The position numbers and the translations under genes are program-made. Shown here one piece after another: positions 58,331 through 64,000 of a stretch of DNA of 64,000 nt; positions within the stretch are counted from its first letter, which is position 1, and every line of letters begins with the position of its first letter. The notes below the pieces were generated by a model. It made no database searches. It was not told the origin of the DNA and saw only the letters and a list, made by a program, of their open reading frames with translations. Origin of the DNA: Curtobacterium sp. MCPF17_052 (lineage in GTDB: Bacteria > Actinomycetota > Actinomycetes > Actinomycetales > Microbacteriaceae); assembly GCF_003234085.1 (NCBI RefSeq), contig NZ_QKSD01000003.1, positions 204,307 through 268,306 on the forward strand, written 5' to 3'.

Positions 58331-58495
58331 TGGATGTGCTCCTGCTGCTGGTTCACGTCGTGGTGCCGGTGCTCGTGCTGGTGCCGGTGGTCGTGTTCGT
58401 GCCGGTGGTCGTGCTCGTGGGGGTCGGTCGTGTTCGTTGGGATCGGTCGTGCTCGTGGACCGTGCGGGACCGGGCGGTGCGACGGGACGGCCGCG
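58331..58495. repeat. Low-complexity CACGAC/CACCGG repeats between NAD kinase and recN
   Basis: About 100 bp (58340-58450) consist of short repeats of the type CCGGCACGAACACGACCA on the minus strand. One frame reads as a His-rich run (HEHDHRHEHDHRHQHEHRHH), another as Thr-rich. Neither has a supported start, so I treat it as non-coding spacer. Confidence 0.55.
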
Positions 58496-59419
58496 TCACA
58501 CGTCCTCGTCGTCACGCTGCGGCCCGCGCCACCCGGCGACCGGAAGACGGAACTTCGCCACCAGACGATCGGCGAACGCGGCGTCCTTGATCCGGGCGAC
58601 ACGCACCGGCTCCGGGGACCGGCGCACCTCGACCCGAGCGCCGGGAGGCAGATCGTGCGTCCGCCGCCCGTCGCACCACAGCACACCCACACCGCTCGTC
58701 CGGCGCAGCACCTCGACCGCGAGGACCCGATCCGGTCCGACCACGATCGGACGGGAGAACAGGGCGTGTGCGCTCAGCGGCACCATCAGGATCGCGTCGA
58801 CGTCGGGCCACACCACGGGGCCGCCGCCGGAGAAGGAGTACGCGGTCGAACCGGTCGGGGTCGAGAACACCACACCGTCGCACCCGAAGGAGGACAGCGG
58901 CCGGCCGTCGACCTCGGTGACGACCTCGAGCATGCGCTCACGGGAGGCCTTCTCGACCGTCGCTTCGTTGAGCGCCCAGCTGGAGTAGACGATCTCGTTG
59001 CCGACGACGACGTCGACCTGCAGGGCCACGCGCTCCTCGACCTTGTACTCGCCGGTCAGGGCGCGCTCGACCGTCTCGGCCAGGCCGTCGCGCTCGCTCT
59101 CGGCGAGGAAGCCGACGTGACCGAGGTTGACGCCGACGATCGGGGCCTTGGTGCCCCGCGCCAGTTCGGCGGCGCGGAGGATCGTCCCGTCACCGCCGAG
59201 GACGATGACGATCTCGATCTCGTCGGGACGGACGTCGACGCCCAGGATGTCGACCTGACCGACCGACGCTTCGGCCCGACGGATGTCGGCGTACTCGTCG
59301 AAGGGCATCACCGGGGTCACGCCGGCATCGTGCAGGATGTCGCACACCTCGACCGCGGCGTCGATCGAGTCACGCCGTCCGGTGTGCGAGACCAGCAGGA
59401 TGTGTCGTTCGTCGCTCAT
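58496..59419 (-). CDS. nadK: NAD kinase
   Basis: A 307-residue ATP-NAD kinase. The GGDGT motif is at 75-79, the NE/D motif is ALNEATVEK near 148, and STPTGSTAYSFSGGG near 185 is the conserved Gly-rich part. It makes NADP from NAD. The ATG at 59419 overlaps the tlyA stop by 4 bp (ATGA). Confidence 0.97.
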   Translation of the reverse strand: MSDERHILLVSHTGRRDSIDAAVEVCDILHDAGVTPVMPFDEYADIRRAEASVGQVDILGVDVRPDEIEIVIVLGGDGTILRAAELARGTKAPIVGVNLGHVGFLAESERDGLAETVERALTGEYKVEERVALQVDVVVGNEIVYSSWALNEATVEKASRERMLEVVTEVDGRPLSSFGCDGVVFSTPTGSTAYSFSGGGPVVWPDVDAILMVPLSAHALFSRPIVVGPDRVLAVEVLRRTSGVGVLWCDGRRTHDLPPGARVEVRRSPEPVRVARIKDAAFADRLVAKFRLPVAGWRGPQRDDEDV

Positions 59420-60267
59420 GGAGCTCCCTCCGCCAGTTCCGTCGCCCGGAGGATCCATTCTGTCGGGTTCTCCCCGGCACCTCGCTGGAGACGCGCGAGG
59501 TACTCGTGGTTGCCGTGGGTACCGACGATCGGCGACGGCGCCAACCCCGCCGTTCCGAGGCCCAGGTCCCACGCAGCCCAGAGGACGTTCATGAGCGCGT
59601 CCTGGCGCAACGACGCATCCCGGACGATCCCTTCACGGATGCCGGTCCGGCCGACCTCGAACTGCGGCTTCACCAGGAGGACGAACTCGTCGGCCGGGAC
59701 CGCCTCGACCAGGGCGGGCAACACCATGCGGAGGCTGATGAACGACAGGTCCCCCACCACCAGGCTGGTGCGCTCCGCAGCGGGGTCGAGGGCCAGGTAG
59801 TCGGCGCTCGTGAGGTTCCGGGCGTTGACCCCTTCGACCACGACGACCCGGTCGTCCAGGGCGATCGCCGGCGCCAGCTGACCGTGACCCACGTCCAGTG
59901 CGATCACGCGCGCGGCTCCCCGCGCCAGCAGCACCTGTGTGAACCCGCCGGTCGAGGCACCCACGTCCAGCACGGTCCGGCCATCCGGATCGACGCCGAA
60001 CGCATCGAGCGCGCCGACGAGCTTCAGCGCGGCGCGGGAGACCCACTCGTCCTCGGCGTCCACCACGATGTCCGCGGAGGCGGTGACCGGGGTCGAGGCC
60101 TTCACGACCGAGACCCCGTCGATCGTCACACGACCGGCTTGGATGAGGGCGGCCGCTGCGGTCCGGGAGCGCGCCAGACCCCGCGCCGGAATCGCGGCGT
60201 CGAGGCGCATCGTGACGACCGGCGTCGTCACCGGGTCCACGGCGGCGTCGTGGTCAGACACGAGCAT
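59416..60267 (-). CDS. tlyA: TlyA-family rRNA 2'-O-methyltransferase
   Basis: An S4-domain/FtsJ-like methyltransferase that, in Mycobacterium, modifies 16S and 23S rRNA (capreomycin sensitivity). The S4 domain is RLDAAIPARGLARSRTAAAA with AGRVTIDG; motif I is VLDVGASTGGFTQVLL, and VKPQFEVG follows near the end. Family members start about at MRLDAAIP (ATG 60210, 264 residues); the ATG at 60267 overlaps the upstream stop by 14 bp and is kept as the annotated start for coupling, with GTG 60261 also possible. Confidence 0.92.
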   Translation of the reverse strand: MLVSDHDAAVDPVTTPVVTMRLDAAIPARGLARSRTAAAALIQAGRVTIDGVSVVKASTPVTASADIVVDAEDEWVSRAALKLVGALDAFGVDPDGRTVLDVGASTGGFTQVLLARGAARVIALDVGHGQLAPAIALDDRVVVVEGVNARNLTSADYLALDPAAERTSLVVGDLSFISLRMVLPALVEAVPADEFVLLVKPQFEVGRTGIREGIVRDASLRQDALMNVLWAAWDLGLGTAGLAPSPIVGTHGNHEYLARLQRGAGENPTEWILRATELAEGAP

Positions 60268-60532
60268 CCCCGCCCTGTTCGAGTCGGGTCCGGAGTTCGT
60301 CGTGCAGCACTGCGAACGCGTCCGCGCGGTCGGCCAGTGGAAGACACTCCACCTCTGCAGCTCGGCGCCCGACGCTCTCGGCTTCCTCGGTCGCCGCTCC
60401 GCCGCGAGGCTCACCGGGAATCGGTCGCGATGGCCCGGGGACAGCCCGAGACGCCGCTGGCACTCCGCCTGACGAGGCCGGGAGGGCAGGGCCCGTCGCG
60501 TCGTCCGTCCGGGCTGGTTCCACGCCCGACAC
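60254..60532 (-). CDS. Small conserved protein between HAD phosphatase and tlyA
   Basis: A 92-residue protein with a Pro/Ala/Gly-rich first half and a conserved C-terminal helix (ECLPLADRADAFAVLHDELR). The position equals that of Rv1693 in Mycobacterium. The GTG at 60532 is one base after the TAG of the preceding gene, so translation is coupled. Function unknown. Confidence 0.78.
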   Translation of the reverse strand: MSGVEPARTDDATGPALPASSGGVPAASRAVPGPSRPIPGEPRGGAATEEAESVGRRAAEVECLPLADRADAFAVLHDELRTRLEQGGDARV

Positions 60533-60533
60533 G

Positions 60534-61508
60534 CTACTCGCCGCCGTACAGCGCCGGGTCCACGTCGAGGCCGTAGATCGCCAGGCCGGAGTCCCAGATC
60601 GCGGTCGCACCGGCGCGCAACAGGTCCATCTCGTCCGGTCCCACCTGTTCAGCGCGGACGACGTGCCCGCGCATCGAGACGGTCGACTCCCCCACGGTGA
60701 CCCGACGCGTGCCGTCCGGGTCCTCACTGCGGATGGTGACCGGGTACGGCTCGTGCAGTCCCCGGAGGTCCTTGAGCACGTACGTCGGCCGCGAGCGCTG
60801 ATCCGCGGCCAGGACCTGCTTGGGCTGGTCAATGCCGGTGAGCACGAGCACGCTCGGGATGCCGGCGTCGTTCGCGCCCTTGATGTCCGTGTCGAGACGG
60901 TCACCGATGAACAGCGGACGTTCGCCGCCGAACCGTGCCAGGGCAGCGTCGAAGATCGGTCGCTCGGGCTTCCCCGCCACCACGGGCATGCGACTGACGG
61001 CCTGGTGCACGGCCGCGACGAGGGTGCCGTTGCCGGGCGCGATGCCGCGCTCGACCGGGATCGACCAGTCCATGTTGGTCGCGACCCACGGCACGGAGGC
61101 ATCCGCCAGCGCGAAGGACGCCTCGGCCAGCTGCTGCCACCCGAGGTCCGGCGAGAACCCCTGGATCACCGCTGCGGGGCTGTCGTCCGCACTGTCGGTG
61201 ACCACGAAGCCGGCCTGCTCGACGATCGTCGTGAGTCCCAGCCCACCGATCACCAGCACGGTCGACCCTGCCGGCACCAGCGTGGCGAGCAACCGCGCCC
61301 CCGCCTGCGAGGACGTCACGACGTCGTCAGCGGTGACCTGGAGCCCGTACCGCTCGAGGTGCTCGGCGACGTCCGCCGGACGACGCGAGGCGTTGTTGGT
61401 GATGTAGCCGACGCGCGCCGACGTCGCAGCCCGGGTGAGGGCCTCCACGGCGTGCGGGATCGCGTTCCGACCCCGGTAGACGACACCGTCGAGGTCCGTC
61501 AGGACCAC
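60534..61508 (-). CDS. HAD-family sugar-phosphate phosphatase (NagD-like)
   Basis: A 324-residue HAD phosphatase. Motif I is LTDLDGVVY with the Asp nucleophile near the start, motif II is YITNNAS, the C2 cap follows, motif III is GKPERPIF, and motif IV is FIGDRLDTDIKGAND. The Mycobacterium homologue (Rv1692) is reported as a glycerol 3-phosphate phosphatase. The GTG at 61508 lies 31 bp after the TPR gene; it places motif I within ten residues and has no good ribosome site, so a start further upstream within that gene remains possible. Confidence 0.9.
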   Translation of the reverse strand: MVLTDLDGVVYRGRNAIPHAVEALTRAATSARVGYITNNASRRPADVAEHLERYGLQVTADDVVTSSQAGARLLATLVPAGSTVLVIGGLGLTTIVEQAGFVVTDSADDSPAAVIQGFSPDLGWQQLAEASFALADASVPWVATNMDWSIPVERGIAPGNGTLVAAVHQAVSRMPVVAGKPERPIFDAALARFGGERPLFIGDRLDTDIKGANDAGIPSVLVLTGIDQPKQVLAADQRSRPTYVLKDLRGLHEPYPVTIRSEDPDGTRRVTVGESTVSMRGHVVRAEQVGPDEMDLLRAGATAIWDSGLAIYGLDVDPALYGGE

Positions 61509-61539
61509 GTCGATGCCGTCGACCGGAGTGCGCGGTGAC

Positions 61540-63654
61540 TCAGCCGGCTGCGGAGCCGTCGATGTCGCGGGGGTTGTCCTCGTCGATCTCTCCGGGTTGG
61601 TCGGCGGCGCCGTCGGAGTCGTCGTCGTCGAGGTCGTCGTCGGTGTCGTCGTCGTCGTCGTCCCCGAGGGTGCTGACGTACCCGTTGCCCGGCTCGGCGT
61701 CGCCGAGTTCGGCGTCGTCGAGCTCGACGGACTCGTCGTCTCCGGACTCGTCGTCCCCGGATCCGTCGTCCCCGGATTCGTCGAACTCGTCGACTTCGAT
61801 CGCTTCCTCGACCACATCCACTGTCTCCCAAGCATCGTCTTCAGCGGCTTCCGCGAGGGCTTCGGCCGCGCGGTCGACCCGGGCCCACCACTCGTCGGCC
61901 TCGTCCTGGCGACCGAGCTCCTCGAGCGTGGCCGCGTAAGCACTGTAGAGCGCCGGCGACCAGCTGTAGGCGGTCGAGGGGTCGAGCTGTGGAATCTCCA
62001 GCTCACCCAGCGCGGCTGTGGGGTTCCCGAGGTCCAGCCGAGCGCCGGACATCGCGATCGCGAGTTCGACCTGCACCGGCGTCTCGAGTGCGGCGCGGTC
62101 GACGGAGCGCCCGAGCTCGAGTGCACGCTCGGGGCGGCCGAGGCCACGCTCGCAGTCCACCATCATCGGGAGCTGGTCGTTCCGACCCGAGATGCGTCGG
62201 TACGTGCGGAGCTCACGGAGGGCCGTGGCGAAGTCACCCAGCCGGTACGCCGTGATCGCCGCGGTCTCTCGGACGACGGCCACCCGGCCGGCACGCCGGG
62301 CTGCGCTCAACGCGTGCTGGTTCGCTTCTTCCGGGTCCGAGTCGACGAGCAGCGCCGCGGTGACGAGGTGTCGCGCGACCCAGTCGGCGTTGTCCTTGCT
62401 GAGGGTCTTGAGCTCAGCACGCGCGGCGGGGTGGAGGTCACGCGCATCCACTTCCTCCGGGATCTCCGGGTCGTCGTGGCGCGGGCGGATCGATCGGGTG
62501 CCGTAGGGGTCGCGGTCTTCCCAGTCGTCACGGGCTGCCTCGCCGAAGCGCGCTCCGGCCGATCGGTTGCCGTCGCCGAAGCGCTTGCGTTCGGCGCCCC
62601 CATCGCGGGCCGGACGGTCATCGTTGCCCCGGAACGGCCGGTCGTTGCCGCCACTGCGGAACGGGCGGTCTCCGTCCCGGCGCGGACGGTCGTCGCTCCC
62701 ACGGAACGGGCGGTCGTTGCCGCCGCTCCGTACGGGACGATCCCCGTCACGACGAGGACGCTCGTCGTTCCCACGGAACGGACGATCGGCATCACGACGC
62801 GGACGGTCATCGTTCCCACGGAACGGACGGTCGTTGCCGCCACTGCGGAACGGGCGGTCTCCGTCCCGGCGCGGACGGTCGTCGCTCCCACGGAACGGGC
62901 GGTCGTTGCCGCCGCTCCGTACGGGACGATCCCCGTCACGACGGGGACGGTCATCGTTCCCACGGAAGGGACGATCACCATCACGACGCGGACGGTCGTC
63001 GTTCCAACGGAACGGACGATCACCATCACGACGCGGACGGTCATCGTTGCCCCGGACCGGCCGGTCGTTGCCGCCACCGCGGAACGGGCGGTCTCCGTCC
63101 CGGCGCGGACGGTCATCGCTCCCACGGAACGGACGGTCATTGCCACCGCTGCGCACCGGCCGATCCCCGTCACGACGGGGACGGTCATCGTTCCCACGGA
63201 ACGGGCGGTCTCCATCACGACGCGGACGGTCGTCATTCCCACGGAACGGACGATCATTGCCGCCACTGCGGAACGGGCGGTCTCCGTCACGACGAGGACG
63301 GTCATCGTTCCCACGGAACGGACGATCACCATCACGACGCGGACGGTCATCGCTCCCACGGAACGGACGATCACCATCACGACGAGGGCGATCGGATGCG
63401 GGCCGGTCCGAGCGCCACGAAGGACGATCGTTCCGAGCGCCACCATCGCGGAAGTCACGGCCGGCCGGACGGCGGTCGGAGCTCTCATCGCGAGGACGAT
63501 CAGCGCGCGGAGCACCACGTTCCGCGCGATCGCCTTCACGACGCTCGAAGTCGCGAGGACCAGACGACCAACGACCGCTGTCGCCTGCACGTCGCGGTCG
63601 ATCCGGACGGTCTCCGTCTCGGCCGTCTCGTCGCTGTTCGTCGTCGTTCGCCAC
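61540..63654 (-). CDS. TPR protein with long Arg/Asp/Gly-rich repeat region
   Basis: A 704-residue protein in three parts. Residues about 1-85 are charged and disordered. About 85-380 consist of repeats of the types DDRPRRDGDRPFRGN and RSGGNDRPFRG. About 430-620 form a helical TPR-like domain (DLHPAARAELKTLSKDNADW to LEELGRQDEADEWWARVD), the conserved part shared with actinobacterial homologues in the same place (Rv1691). The tail is very acidic (about 620-704). The GTG at 63654 has GAGGAG 5 nt upstream. Arg-Gly-rich disorder with a TPR suggests RNA binding or condensate formation; that is inference. Confidence 0.85.
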   Translation of the reverse strand: MANDDEQRRDGRDGDRPDRPRRAGDSGRWSSGPRDFERREGDRAERGAPRADRPRDESSDRRPAGRDFRDGGARNDRPSWRSDRPASDRPRRDGDRPFRGSDDRPRRDGDRPFRGNDDRPRRDGDRPFRSGGNDRPFRGNDDRPRRDGDRPFRGNDDRPRRDGDRPVRSGGNDRPFRGSDDRPRRDGDRPFRGGGNDRPVRGNDDRPRRDGDRPFRWNDDRPRRDGDRPFRGNDDRPRRDGDRPVRSGGNDRPFRGSDDRPRRDGDRPFRSGGNDRPFRGNDDRPRRDADRPFRGNDERPRRDGDRPVRSGGNDRPFRGSDDRPRRDGDRPFRSGGNDRPFRGNDDRPARDGGAERKRFGDGNRSAGARFGEAARDDWEDRDPYGTRSIRPRHDDPEIPEEVDARDLHPAARAELKTLSKDNADWVARHLVTAALLVDSDPEEANQHALSAARRAGRVAVVRETAAITAYRLGDFATALRELRTYRRISGRNDQLPMMVDCERGLGRPERALELGRSVDRAALETPVQVELAIAMSGARLDLGNPTAALGELEIPQLDPSTAYSWSPALYSAYAATLEELGRQDEADEWWARVDRAAEALAEAAEDDAWETVDVVEEAIEVDEFDESGDDGSGDDESGDDESVELDDAELGDAEPGNGYVSTLGDDDDDDTDDDLDDDDSDGAADQPGEIDEDNPRDIDGSAAG
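62610..63400 (-). repeat. In-frame 42-bp-type tandem repeats in the TPR gene
   Basis: About 20 units of 33-42 bp, each with the plus-strand core GGAACGG(G/A)CGGTC or CGTCACGACG(A/G)GGACG. Synonymous changes vary between units while the amino-acid pattern is kept, which shows selection on the peptide. Strain-to-strain length variation is likely. Confidence 0.9.
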
Positions 63655-63805
63655 CGTTGCTCCTCGTCGCGTGCCGATGACTCGTGTCTCGGCGATCGTC
63701 CGCTGTGTCGTTGTGTAGATGAAGCACCCCGGGCCGCGTGCTCCGCCCAGTCCATCATGGACGGGAAGCAGAGTCGACCTCGAGCGCCCCTGATGCAACA
63801 GAAAA

Positions 63806-63857
63806 TGGCCATCGGCCCTCACGAGAGCTGTTGCTCTCGATGGAGGGCCGATGGCCA
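63806..63857 (-). terminator. rRNA operon terminator
   Basis: TGGCCATCGGCCCTC pairs with GAGGGCCGATGGCCA, with a nested CGAGAGC/GCTCTCG stem-loop inside, followed on the minus strand by a T-rich ATTTTCTGTT. It lies 14 bp after the 5S end. Confidence 0.9.
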
Positions 63858-63870
63858 CATCATGAAAAGA

Positions 63871-63990
63871 AGTCCGGCGGCGTCCTACTCTCCCACAAGG
63901 TCCCCCTTGCAGTACCATCGGCGCTGAGAGGCTTAGCTTCCGGGTTCGGAATGTGACCGGGCGTTTCCCTCTCGCTATGACCACCGGAAC
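63871..63990 (-). rRNA. rrf: 5S ribosomal RNA
   Basis: On the minus strand the sequence GTTCCGGTGGTCATAGCGAG ... CCGAACCCGGAAGCTAAGCC ... GAGTAGGACGCCGCCGGACT is a full 5S rRNA of about 120 nt with pairing ends. As the last gene of an rRNA operon, it implies 23S and 16S beyond the right edge. Ends are set by the terminal helix and may be off by a few bases. Confidence 0.95.
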
Positions 63991-64000
63991 ACCATCGACC

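Noticed and set aside
58327..58692. His-rich 121-codon frame
   Set aside because: Most of it overlaps the NAD kinase gene in another frame and there is no start or ribosome site before the His run.
62610..63400. CRISPR-like regular repeats
   Set aside because: The repeats are contiguous, in frame within a coding gene and have no unique spacers or cas genes.
61513..63927. 804-codon plus-strand frame with Thr/Val-rich repeats
   Set aside because: It is the mirror of the repeat region of the TPR gene on the minus strand, which has a ribosome site, a conserved domain and conserved synteny.

Overview
The window is high-GC DNA with actinobacterial gene neighbourhoods. The block HAD phosphatase / small protein / tlyA / NAD kinase / recN / pyrG / NUDIX / xerD follows the order known from Mycobacterium (Rv1692-Rv1701). 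With nrdHIEF, a DUF6458 protein and SdpI/DUF5819/HTTM families, it points to Microbacteriaceae, plausibly a Curtobacterium-like organism. The genus is an inference; no complete 16S is present. A 5S rRNA at the right edge (minus strand) shows that an rRNA operon enters from the right.

Layout. 1-5.9 kb: an ECF sigma factor with a membrane partner cut by the left edge, a PRISE-like SDR, and a LysR regulator divergent from mesX-mesD, a folate-independent methionine synthase pair. 6.0-9.2 kb: a compact minus-strand operon resembling the Bacillus Sdp cannibalism toxin system. It encodes a secreted precursor peptide, a DUF5819/SdpA-like protein, an HTTM/SdpB-like membrane protein, a beta-lactamase-fold hydrolase and an SdpI-type immunity protein. 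The operon lies between the intact mesD and a truncated copy of its 3' end. 9.2-16.7 kb: a mosaic of partial duplications (three mesD 3' remnants, three copies of a lipoprotein gene, two PRC-barrel genes) around a large helical alpha/beta hydrolase and a frameshifted MFS gene. 17-26.3 kb: an SdpI homologue, a histidine phosphatase, a small membrane protein, a 1,726-residue RHS polymorphic toxin with a candidate lipoprotein immunity gene, and decayed MFS, TetR and SDR genes. 26.3-31.6 kb: a lower-GC island with a 994-residue protein that joins a kinase-fold domain to a KptA/Tpt1 RNA 2'-phosphotransferase domain, followed by a partial duplicate of nrdF.

32.2-64 kb is mostly core genome. It holds nrdHIEF with NrdR boxes, MFS transporters, an aldo/keto reductase, RNase HI, a DUF3516 helicase, two luciferase-like monooxygenases, a methyltransferase and an ArsR/MFS pair with twin operators. 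The conserved xerD-to-tlyA run, a TPR protein with a long Arg/Asp/Gly repeat region, and 5S rRNA complete it.

Three patterns cross the window. First, accessory cargo (Sdp-like operon, RHS locus, a small gene beside nrdF) sits between an intact gene and a truncated duplicate of it. Second, GGAGGC...GCCTCC palindromes recur in intergenic spaces. Third, many genes have a TANNNT-like hexamer exactly 6 nt before the start codon, which suggests leaderless transcripts.
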